Shown in pieces: positions 1 to 5,338 of a stretch of 5,894 nucleotides of DNA. The notes under the pieces are model-generated. The model saw only the letters and a program-made list of their open reading frames with translations, did no database searches and had not been told where the DNA came from. The stretch lies in contig JARGGE010000194.1 of assembly GCA_029210865.1 (NCBI GenBank), positions 1 through 5,894 of the forward strand, written 5' to 3'. This DNA is from Trueperaceae bacterium. GTDB lineage: Bacteria > Deinococcota > Deinococci > Deinococcales > Trueperaceae. Both the position numbers and the translations under genes were made by a program. Position 1 is the stretch's first letter. Every line of letters starts with the position of its first letter.

Positions 1-503
1 GTGACGAAGCGCCCGCGCACGGGCACGAACAGCAGGCGCACCTCGAACGGGGCGACCAGCTCCGCCGGTCGCCAGACGCCGTCGAGGTCGACGAAGCGCA
101 GCGTCCAGGCGGCGACCGGCGCCTCGGGATCGGCGTCGCGCAGCGAGAGCCGCAGCCCGCCGTCGTCCTCGAGCACCAGGTCGTGGTCGGCGCACGGAAG
201 CAGGTCGAAGGCGTCGCCGTCGCCTCCCCCGCCCCCTCCGTCGGCCCCGTCGGGGCGGCGCAGGCCGCGGCGCTCGAGCACCTCGGTGGTGACCTCGTCG
301 CCCTGGCGCCGGACCCGCGAGCGCTCGTAGGCCACCTCGCGCCCCCCCTGCTCGATCGTCACCGCGACGACGACCTCGTCGGCGGCCTCGAGCGAGGCCG
401 GCAAGGCCGCGACGAGGTCGGTGCACGTCGGGGCGCGAGGCGCCGCCGCGAAGGCGGTGCCGGTCAGCCACAGAGCGAGGAGCGAGCGGAGCACGCGGGC
501 CAC
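1..503 (-). CDS. Secreted protein of unknown function, 3' end beyond the window (partial)
   Basis: Read on the minus strand from GTG at 503-501, this frame stays open to the left edge, giving 167 codons with the C-terminus missing. The N-terminus is a typical Sec signal peptide: R3 and R6, a hydrophobic stretch at about 7-18, then A-F-A-A-A-P, so cleavage is likely after about residue 19. The mature part has Cys27 and Cys104, which could form a disulfide. It also has a probable beta-rich pattern of alternating hydrophobic and charged residues (V44-V48, about 110-150) and a run of six glycines at 89-94 flanked by Asp, probably a loop. The start was chosen because the signal peptide begins there and a -10-like TACGGT lies five bases upstream, fitting a leaderless transcript. 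I recognise no family; the pattern vaguely recalls LolA-like envelope proteins, but this is only a guess. The gene is divergent from the membrane-protein gene starting at 602. Confidence 0.72.
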   Translation of the reverse strand, partial: MARVLRSLLALWLTGTAFAAAPRAPTCTDLVAALPASLEAADEVVVAVTIEQGGREVAYERSRVRRQGDEVTTEVLERRGLRRPDGADGGGGGGDGDAFDLLPCADHDLVLEDDGGLRLSLRDADPEAPVAAWTLRFVDLDGVWRPAELVAPFEVRLLFVPVRGRFV

Positions 504-508
504 GCCGC

Positions 509-514
509 ACCGTA
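509..514 (-). promoter_or_regulatory. Putative -10 element (TACGGT) of the leftward secreted-protein gene
   Basis: On the minus strand TACGGT (TANNNT type) ends five bases before the GTG start at 503. This would place transcription initiation at or next to the start codon, as in leaderless genes. I see no recognisable -35 hexamer. It is supported mainly by similarity to the spacing at three other genes in this window. Confidence 0.4.
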
Positions 515-541
515 CGCCACGGCCGGGCCTGGGCGGTGGGC

Positions 542-562
542 CCCCGGCGACGGTCGCCGGGG
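542..562. promoter_or_regulatory. Perfect inverted repeat between divergent promoters, possible operator
   Basis: The arms CCCCGGCGAC (542-551) and GTCGCCGGGG (553-562) are exact reverse complements around a single central G at 552. The repeat lies in the 98-bp gap between the divergent starts at 503 (-) and 602 (+), just upstream of where the -35 regions of both genes would fall. That position and the nearly zero spacer suit a dimeric DNA-binding protein better than a terminator, although a 9-bp hairpin with a 3-nt loop is also possible. The GC-rich background raises the chance of random dyads, but ten perfect pairs in so short a gap is unusual. Confidence 0.5.
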
Positions 563-589
563 CGAGCACGCCGACCGCGCGCCCGCCCG

Positions 590-595
590 TAGACT
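590..595 (+). promoter_or_regulatory. Putative -10 element (TAGACT) of the membrane-protein gene
   Basis: TAGACT is followed by exactly six bases and then the ATG at 602, which predicts a leaderless mRNA. The identical hexamer with the same six-base spacing precedes the TetR gene at 5296. No good -35 hexamer is visible about 17 bp upstream, and there is no Shine-Dalgarno sequence between the hexamer and the ATG. Confidence 0.55.
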
Positions 596-601
596 CGCCC
601 C

Positions 602-1357
602 ATGACCGTCCCCCGGCCTGCCGCGCCGCCGTTCGTTCCCGCCGCGATCCGCCGCGCCTGGGCGCTGCTCGCGCTCCGCCCGCTCACGCTCTTGGCGGCC
701 CAGGCCCTCGTCGCGGCCCTCCTCGCCGCCAGCGGCGCCACCGAAGCCTGGTGGTCGTCGGCCGCCTGGTGGCCGGTCTCCGGGGTGCTCGCGAACGTCA
801 TCGGCGGGGCGCTGCTGATGGCGGCCGCCCGGGCCGAGCGCCTCCCGCTGCGCGCGCTCGTCGCACCCGCGCCCTGGCGACGGGGCGACGTCCTGGTGGC
901 CGCGGTCGCGGGGGCGCTCCTGGTGGCCCTGGCGACGCTGGTGCCCGTCTGGCACGGCACGCGCATCTGGGGCGACCCCTCGGTGGGCACGGCCGTGCTC
1001 GCCGGTCCGCTGCCCGCGTGGGCCGCGTGGGGATCGCTGCTGCTTTTCCCCGTCACGACCGCGCTCGTCGACGTCCTGCTGTACGCGGGGTACGTGCGCC
1101 CCCGCCTGGCCGCGACCCGTCTGGGTCCCGTCGGCGCCGTCCTGGTGGTGGGCGCGGTGCTGGGCGTGCAGGTCGCCGCGCTCCCCTTCCTGCCGGCCCG
1201 GACCTTCGTCGCCTGGCGCTTGCCGATGCTCGTGCCCTACGGTCTGGCGCTCTTGGCGCTCATCTCCTGGCGGCCGCGGCTGCTGCCGGCGGCGCTCGCC
1301 GTGGCCTTCGGGCTGGCGCTCGCGGCCGTCGTCCCGACGTGGCTCGCCTCGACCTGA
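602..1357 (+). CDS. Multi-pass membrane protein, CPBP-like fold lacking the catalytic motif
   Basis: This 251-aa protein has about six or seven hydrophobic segments, roughly at 28-43, 59-76, 97-117, 133-160, 176-197, 208-222 and 228-248. Residues 150-197 resemble the core of CPBP (CAAX protease and bacteriocin-processing, formerly Abi) membrane proteins, whose first motif reads E-E-x-x-F-R-G-Y followed by P-R-L and then a helix with F-x-x-x-H. Here the equivalent residues appear to be D157, V158, Y161, A162, G163 and Y164, followed by P167-R168-L169. The second-motif His is replaced, perhaps by Q190, and no later H-x-x-x-N motif is seen. If the match is right, the protein keeps the fold but lacks the glutamate pair, arginine and histidines expected of an intramembrane protease. 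The ATG start follows the -10-like element at 590-595. The 3' end overlaps the next gene by 19 bp, suggesting co-transcription and translational coupling. It could instead be an unrelated membrane protein; the membrane assignment itself is secure. Confidence 0.85.
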   Translation: MTVPRPAAPPFVPAAIRRAWALLALRPLTLLAAQALVAALLAASGATEAWWSSAAWWPVSGVLANVIGGALLMAAARAERLPLRALVAPAPWRRGDVLVAAVAGALLVALATLVPVWHGTRIWGDPSVGTAVLAGPLPAWAAWGSLLLFPVTTALVDVLLYAGYVRPRLAATRLGPVGAVLVVGAVLGVQVAALPFLPARTFVAWRLPMLVPYGLALLALISWRPRLLPAALAVAFGLALAAVVPTWLAST

Positions 1358-2208
1358 CCCCACTGCACCCCTGGGCGGAGGCGGCGCTCGGCGCGCGACT
1401 GATCGCCGTCGAGGACGCCAGTTGGCCGCACGCGGCCTCGGCGGTCGCCCGCGTCACCGCGGACGACGGACGCGTCGCCTACCTCAAACGCCACCGGCAG
1501 CCGCGCAAGCACCGTCAAGAGCGGGCGGCGCTCCGCGCGTGGGCGCCCGCGGTCGCGGGCACGCCGCGCCTGCTGGCAGCGACGACCACACCGGCCCCGG
1601 CGCTGCTCCTCTCCCCCGTCCCGGGCGTGCTCGTGCCCGAGGCGCCCACCATCGACGGGGCCGCCGTGCACGCCGCCGCCGGCAGCTGGTTGCGCGCCTG
1701 GCACGACCAGCCGTTCCGCGACGACGACCCGATGCCACCGCACGAAGCGCTCCTCGCCAGGCTCGACGGGTGGGCCGAGCGGGCCGGGGCCGCGCTGACC
1801 GGCGGAGCGGTGGCGGCGGTGCGGGCGCAACTCGCCGCGCTGGCGGCCGCCGACCTGCGGCGCATACCGTGCCATCGCGACTTCGGTCCCCGGAACTGGC
1901 TCTGGGAGGCGAGGGCCACCGGCGACGCCGGCTTCGGCGTCATCGACTTCGAGCACGCCCGCCCCGACGTCGCCTGGGTGGACGTCCTGAAGCTGGTCGA
2001 CGGGGCTTGGCTGGCCCGACCGGACCTCGCCGAGGCCTTCTGGCGCGGGTACGGGCGCCGCCCGACGCCGTCCGACGAGGCCGTCATCGACGCGCTGCGC
2101 GCTCTGCACGCGGTGGGCACGATCGCGTGGGCGCGCGCGCACGACGACCCCGCGTTCGAGGGCGCGGGCCGCGCGACGCTGGCCCGCCTCGGCATCGACG
2201 CCAGCTAG
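1339..2208 (+). CDS. APH / choline kinase-fold phosphotransferase
   Basis: This 289-aa protein has the hallmarks of the aminoglycoside phosphotransferase/choline kinase superfamily. K50 in Y-L-K is the likely ATP-binding lysine and E61 its partner. The catalytic loop is H179-R-D181-F-G-P-R-N186 (H-x-D-x-x-x-x-N), and D203-F-E205 is the metal-binding DFE-type motif. Length is normal for the family. It should transfer the gamma-phosphate of ATP to a small-molecule hydroxyl in the cytoplasm, but the substrate cannot be read from sequence: the superfamily includes sugar, choline, homoserine and thiamine kinases as well as antibiotic kinases. The reading frame is open far upstream, so the start was chosen by content. 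GTG at 1339 gives a compact N-terminus, and family-like sequence begins right after it. That start lies inside the end of the membrane-protein gene (19-bp overlap) with no clear ribosome binding site, so translation is probably coupled. Confidence 0.88.
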   Translation: MARLDLTPLHPWAEAALGARLIAVEDASWPHAASAVARVTADDGRVAYLKRHRQPRKHRQERAALRAWAPAVAGTPRLLAATTTPAPALLLSPVPGVLVPEAPTIDGAAVHAAAGSWLRAWHDQPFRDDDPMPPHEALLARLDGWAERAGAALTGGAVAAVRAQLAALAAADLRRIPCHRDFGPRNWLWEARATGDAGFGVIDFEHARPDVAWVDVLKLVDGAWLARPDLAEAFWRGYGRRPTPSDEAVIDALRALHAVGTIAWARAHDDPAFEGAGRATLARLGIDAS

Positions 2209-2269
2209 CGCAGCAGGCCCGTCGGCGGCCCGCAGGGTCGTCGCGTGCCCCGCCCCACGCCCCACTCCG

Positions 2270-2994
2270 TCAGGGTGCGCAGCACGCGCCGTCCGTCTCG
2301 CAGGCGCCGTGCCCGATCGGCCCAGTGCCGGGCGCCTTCGCGACCTCGACGTGGACGGGTAGGCTCATGGCGATCACGTCGGCACCGTCGTTCGCGAGCA
2401 TCCGGAACTCGTACGCGCCCACCTCGCTCGGGGCCTCGAAGGACCGCTGGCCGGCCGTGGCGCCCTCCAGGAACTGCCGCGAGACGAACGCGGCGTCGTC
2501 CGCGCCGCGGCCGAAGAGGCCGATCCAGCCGCCCGCCTCGCCCGGCGCGCCCGCGAAGCGCACCGCGATCGGCGCGCCCGAAGCGACGACGACCGAAGCG
2601 AGCTCGAGGACCGCGGCGCCGTCCAGCACCGCGCTCAGCACGTAGTGGAGCTCCTCGGTCCCGAGGTTCGCGACGACGATCCGGTAGGTCCCCGCGCGCG
2701 GCCGCGCGACGGTGAGCGTCGGGTTCGGCGCCTCGCCGCGGGCACAGCAGAGCTCCTCGTCGCCGAGGAAGACGGCGAGGTCGGCGTCGCGGTCCCCACC
2801 GGTGACCTCGACGGTGAAGCCGCTCAGCCCCGACGGCACGTCGGCAGGTACGCGTGCGTGGTGTCGAGCGTGCCGATCGTGCCGCTCGACGTCTGGTCGA
2901 GCGCGATGGTGAAGGTCGGTTGGGCGAGGGCGCACGCCAACGACGCGAGGGCGAACACGGCGATGAGGTGGCGAAGGGCGGCGGGACGGCGCAT
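2270..2994 (-). pseudogene. Secreted protein with PPC-like and beta-sandwich domains, frame broken near 2847
   Basis: Two minus-strand frames together make one sensible protein. The first begins at ATG 2994-2992, after a weak AGGTG at 3004-3000. It encodes a signal peptide (M-R-R, hydrophobic core at about 10-22, likely cleavage after C-A-L-A at 24) and the start of a PPC (bacterial pre-peptidase C-terminal) domain up to H47-A-Y49, then hits a stop at 2826-2824. The second frame takes over at about 2845 with A-D-V-P-S-G and runs to TGA at 2272-2270. One missing base next to 2847 would restore a protein of about 241 aa. In composite numbering the PPC-like domain spans about 26-122, with D-A-D-L at 70-73 and G-T-Y-R near its end. 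A second beta-sandwich at about 130-225 carries I-A-V-R-F, W-I-G-L-F and Y-E-F-R. The tail is cysteine-rich (C-E-T-D-G-A-C-C). Beyond export, the function is unknown; PPC domains usually accompany secreted enzymes, but no enzyme domain is present. The break could be a real mutation or a consensus error. Confidence 0.8.
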
Positions 2995-3255
2995 GCGGGC
3001 ACCTGGCTTTCGCGAACGGGCCGCGGGACCTCGACGGACGCGCGGCGACGCGCGGGGGTGCGCCGCGCCACTGCCCTCCTCACCCGGCCCACCACGGCGC
3101 CACGAAGCCGCCGGACGCGGGCACGACGATGGCGCCAGCGTCGCGTCGCCCCCAGGGCGTGTCCAGAGGCGAACGTCCGGAGGGAGACGCTCGCGTCCGA
3201 GATCCGGTGCGGAAGCGCGCTCGTCGCCGCGCGCCGCGTCGGGCATGATGCACGG
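2995..3255. other. Divergent intergenic region without a supported gene
   Basis: This 261-bp gap separates the starts of the leftward PPC-domain gene and the rightward ATPase gene. It contains the -10-like element at 3244-3249 and the weak ribosome binding site before 2994. Otherwise it holds only short GC-rich repeats such as GGACGCG at 3036 and 3113, with its reverse complement at 3192, which are expected by chance at this composition. I see no strong dyad or small-RNA-like terminator. Confidence 0.5.
3244..3249 (+). promoter_or_regulatory. Putative -10 element (CATGAT) of the ATPase gene
   Basis: CATGAT matches four of six positions of TATAAT and is followed by six bases and the GTG at 3256. 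This is the same spacing as the TAGACT elements at 590 and 5303. It supports a leaderless transcript and the choice of the GTG start in a frame that stays open far upstream. No clear -35 element is visible. Confidence 0.45.
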
Positions 3256-4047
3256 GTGCCCCTGCGCGCCGTCGCCCTCCCACCGGCCGGACCCGGCTTC
3301 CCCTTCGCCTTGGACCTGCTGCGCGGCGCCCGGCGCCTCGAGGTCGACCCAGCAGTCACGGTGCTGGTCGGCGAGAACGGCAGCGGCAAGAGCTCGCTCC
3401 TCGAGGCGATCGCGATCGCCGCGGAGCTCCCCACTGCCGGCGCGGTCGACCTCGAGGACGACCCCACCCTCGACGCCGTGCGCCCCTTGGCCGACGCGCT
3501 GCGCCTCGAATGGACCGCGCGCAGCCGCCGGGGGCTCTTCCTGCGCGCCGAGGACTACTTCGGGTACGCGCAGCGGGTGCGGCGGCACCGCGCCGAGCTG
3601 CTCGCCGACGCCGCCCGAGCGGACGCCGCGCTACCGCCGTTGTCCGACGCCGAGCGCGCCCGTCGGCTCGCGCCCTACCTCGGCTCCGCCGCGGCGCTCG
3701 AGGGCCGCTACGGTGGCGACCTCGACGCGCGGTCGCACGGCGAGTCGTTCCTGGCCTTCTTCCAGGCGCGCCTGACCGGGCCCGGGCTCTACGTGCTCGA
3801 CGAACCGGAGGCGGCGCTCTCGCCGCTGCGCCAGCTGGCGCTGCTCGCGCTGGTGCGCGACGCTACCGCGCGCGGCGCCCAGTTCCTGATCGCCACCCAC
3901 GCGCCGATGCTCATGGCCTACCCGGGCGCGCGCCGCTACCAGCTGAGCGAGCACGGCGCCGTCGAGACGCCCTTCGAGGAACTCGAACACGTGCGCACGC
4001 TGCGCGCGTTCCTCGACGACCCGGAGGCCTACCTTCGGCGGCTCTGA
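3256..4047 (+). CDS. AAA family ATPase, stand-alone ABC-type (COG3910-like)
   Basis: This 263-aa cytoplasmic ATPase contains a full ABC-type nucleotide-binding set. Walker A is G39-E-N-G-S-G-K-S46, and the signature-like S-H-G-E-S is at 160-164. Walker B reads L-Y-V-L-D182-E183-P, followed by an E-A-A-L-S D-loop, and the switch is I-A-T-H215. Length and motif spacing resemble the stand-alone predicted ATPases of the COG3910 type rather than transporter subunits. There is no coiled-coil insertion like that of SbcC or RecF and no TOPRIM domain like that of OLD nucleases. It probably dimerises around ATP; its partner and role are unknown. The start is GTG 3256, where homologous-looking sequence begins and a -10-like element lies six bases upstream. 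It is transcribed alone: the upstream neighbour is divergent and the downstream neighbour convergent, so context gives no functional clue. Confidence 0.92.
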   Translation: MPLRAVALPPAGPGFPFALDLLRGARRLEVDPAVTVLVGENGSGKSSLLEAIAIAAELPTAGAVDLEDDPTLDAVRPLADALRLEWTARSRRGLFLRAEDYFGYAQRVRRHRAELLADAARADAALPPLSDAERARRLAPYLGSAAALEGRYGGDLDARSHGESFLAFFQARLTGPGLYVLDEPEAALSPLRQLALLALVRDATARGAQFLIATHAPMLMAYPGARRYQLSEHGAVETPFEELEHVRTLRAFLDDPEAYLRRL

Positions 4048-4057
4048 GATCCGCGGC

Positions 4058-4080
4058 CGTGCGGGCGGGCCGCCCGCGCG
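4058..4080. terminator. GC-rich hairpin between convergent genes, possible bidirectional terminator
   Basis: GCGGGCG (4061-4067) and CGCCCGC (4071-4077) pair perfectly around a GGC loop. The stem extends to ten pairs at 4058-4080 with one T-G wobble. It lies in the 80-bp gap between the convergent stop codons of the ATPase (4047) and the RimJ-like GNAT (4128), 10 bp after the former. There is no T tract on either side, so intrinsic termination is uncertain. Confidence 0.4.
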
Positions 4081-4127
4081 CGTCACCGGCTGCCCGAAGG
4101 CGCCTAGTAAGAGCCCGTAGGGCAAGT

Positions 4128-4691
4128 TCAGCCCGCGCGCTTCGCCCAGCGGAGCACACGGCCCTGCTCGTCCTCGCGCTCGTCGACGAGCGCGAAGCCG
4201 AGCTTCTCGATCACGCGGACCGACGCGGCGTTGTCGACGCGGCACTCGGCGACGACCGTTCGGACGGCCGGCTGCGCGAGCAGCCACGCGACGAAGGCGC
4301 CGCCCGCCTCGGTCGCCACCCCGCGATCGCGCTGGTCGGCGTTCGTGGCGTAGCGGATCTCGACCACGCCGTCGGGATCGGGCGGCGCCAGGCAGCCGAC
4401 CTGACCGATGGCCTCGAGCGAGGCGCGGTCCACGATCGTCGCGGTCCAGCCCTCGATGCCCTCGGCCGCGTGCTCTGCGGCCCAGCGGGCGAGGTCGTTG
4501 GTGTCGCCGGGCCAGCCGGGCGGGAAGCGCACCGAGGCGACGCGGTCGCCCAGCTCGTCGGCGGCCTGCTCGCCGAGGTCGACGTCGAGGTAGAAGTCGT
4601 CGGTGCTCAGGCGTTGCTCGACCGCCTCGGCCGGGGTGGGGACGACGACGGTGCGGGGCGTGACGGCGTACGGGACACGGGGACCGGTCAC
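4128..4691 (-). CDS. GNAT family N-acetyltransferase, RimJ/RimL-like
   Basis: This 187-aa protein is a complete GNAT of the RimJ/RimL-like group, which transfers acetyl from acetyl-CoA to an amine of a protein N-terminus or small molecule. Seen in order are an N-terminal part with F-P-P-G-W-P-G-D at 56-63, a strand ending G96-Q-V-G-C-L, and V-E-I-R-Y at 110-114. The acetyl-CoA-binding motif follows as Q120-R-D-R-G124-V-A126-T-E-A, then E149-C-R-V-D-N-A-A-S157 and E162-K-L-G-F166. The substrate cannot be told. The GTG start at 4691 has the best Shine-Dalgarno in the window (AGAGGAG), and the frame upstream of it runs across the tetR gene without family similarity. The gap to the tetR stop is only 26 bp, so it is probably the second gene of a tetR-GNAT operon and may be controlled by that regulator. 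Confidence 0.93.
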   Translation of the reverse strand: MTGPRVPYAVTPRTVVVPTPAEAVEQRLSTDDFYLDVDLGEQAADELGDRVASVRFPPGWPGDTNDLARWAAEHAAEGIEGWTATIVDRASLEAIGQVGCLAPPDPDGVVEIRYATNADQRDRGVATEAGGAFVAWLLAQPAVRTVVAECRVDNAASVRVIEKLGFALVDEREDEQGRVLRWAKRAG

Positions 4692-4696
4692 GGTGG

Positions 4697-4703
4697 CTCC
4701 TCT
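4697..4703 (-). promoter_or_regulatory. Ribosome binding site (AGAGGAG) of the RimJ-like GNAT gene
   Basis: On the minus strand AGAGGAG ends five bases before the GTG at 4691 and decides the start in a frame that stays open up to 5147. It is the only strong Shine-Dalgarno I find at a gene start here. This fits an internal operon gene, in contrast to the apparently leaderless first genes. Confidence 0.75.
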
Positions 4704-4717
4704 CGACTTCGGTGCCG

Positions 4718-5296
4718 TCAGCCTACGACGCCGCCGCGCCGCTGCGCGTCGGCCACGGCCGCGGACCAGAGCCGGACGACGCCGCCGTGCACGAGCGCCG
4801 CCTCGCCCGGATCGCTGACGACGAGCGCGCCCCGCCACGCCGACCACACCGCCGCGGCGACCTCGTCGCCGCCGGGCGCCGGGTCGGGCCAGGCGCGCCG
4901 CACGGCGGCGCGGACGGCGTCGGCAAGCGTCTCGATGGCCCCAGGGCCCAACACCAGCTCGCGGTGGTGCGGGCGGCTGGCGCCGAGCGCGAGCAGCGCG
5001 CGCCCCGTGGCGTCGAGCCACGCCACCGGATCGGGATCGGCGAGGGTCAGGGCCTCGTCGGCCCAGCGGGCGGCCTCGCGCGCCGCGAGCGCGTCCAGCA
5101 GCCCGCCCTTGGTGCCGAAGGCCGTGTAGAAGACCATCGTCGAGCACCCGGCGGCGTTGGCGAGGCGGCGCATCGACAGACCGGCCGGCCCCTCCTCGGC
5201 GAGGCGCGCGTCGGTGAGGTCGAGCAGGCGCTCGGCGACGGCGTCCCGCGCCGCCTGCTTGGCCTCGGCGTACGCGTCCGCGCGTTCAGGGTCCAT
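4718..5296 (-). CDS. TetR/AcrR family transcriptional regulator
   Basis: This 192-aa protein is a typical TetR-family repressor. The N-terminal DNA-binding domain covers about residues 14-65. It contains L24-L-D-L-T-D-A-R-L-A, then G39-L-S-M-R-R-L-A-N-A-A-G-C-S as the first part of the helix-turn-helix, and F56-Y-T-A-F-G-T-K-G-G-L-L-D-A-L as the recognition helix and following helix 4. The remaining residues to 192 are the variable ligand-binding and dimerisation half, including a W-S-A-W-R-G-A-L segment common in this position. The ligand is unknown. The ATG start is preceded by TAGACT with a six-base gap, implying a leaderless mRNA. Its location directly upstream of the RimJ-like GNAT, and just after the stop of another GNAT gene, suggests autoregulation plus control of one or both neighbours, but this is inference. 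Confidence 0.94.
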   Translation of the reverse strand: MDPERADAYAEAKQAARDAVAERLLDLTDARLAEEGPAGLSMRRLANAAGCSTMVFYTAFGTKGGLLDALAAREAARWADEALTLADPDPVAWLDATGRALLALGASRPHHRELVLGPGAIETLADAVRAAVRRAWPDPAPGGDEVAAAVWSAWRGALVVSDPGEAALVHGGVVRLWSAAVADAQRRGGVVG

Positions 5297-5302
5297 GCTC
5301 GA

Positions 5303-5308
5303 AGTCTA
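5303..5308 (-). promoter_or_regulatory. Putative -10 element (TAGACT) of the tetR-GNAT operon
   Basis: On the minus strand TAGACT ends six bases before the tetR ATG. A poor -35 candidate, TTCGTA, lies 16 bp upstream. The 42-bp gap 5297-5338 is clearly more AT-rich than its surroundings, as expected of a promoter. GTGT occurs twice, nine bases apart, upstream of the hexamer, and short TATC/GATA ends flank it. I see no good dyad that could be called the TetR operator. Confidence 0.6.
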
Positions 5309-5338
5309 TCACACCGTTACACGATACGAACCGAGCCC

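Noticed and set aside
464..1363. Long minus-strand open frame of 299 codons opposite the membrane-protein gene
   Set aside because: Its translation is dominated by R, G, E, Q and H with no domain or hydrophobic pattern, typical of the antisense frame of a high-GC gene; the plus-strand frame gives clear transmembrane segments.
1339..2208. Reading the APH-fold gene as an antibiotic-resistance gene
   Set aside because: The catalytic motifs are shared by the whole superfamily, and there is no linked resistance or mobile gene, so a resistance role is not supported.
3036..3198. GGACGCG repeated at 3036 and 3113 with an inverted copy at 3192
   Set aside because: A 7-mer made almost only of G and C is expected to recur by chance at this composition, and spacing and flanks are not conserved.
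3080..3283. 67-codon minus-strand frame in the gap upstream of the ATPase
   Set aside because: No ribosome binding site, no promoter and no recognisable motif; it overlaps the ATPase start region. It cannot be excluded but is not supported.
2205..3467. 420-codon minus-strand open frame across the PPC gene and the ATPase gene
   Set aside because: Low-complexity arginine-rich translation running against two recognisable domain proteins; high GC makes such long spurious frames common.
4692..5147. In-frame upstream extension of the RimJ-like GNAT, which would make a 339-aa protein
   Set aside because: The extra part is arginine- and alanine-rich without family similarity and overlaps the convincing TetR gene in another frame; a strong ribosome binding site precedes GTG 4691.
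5309..5338. Possible TetR operator upstream of tetR
   Set aside because: Only four-base TATC/GATA ends and a GTGT direct repeat are present; the inner bases do not form a dyad, so no operator is called.
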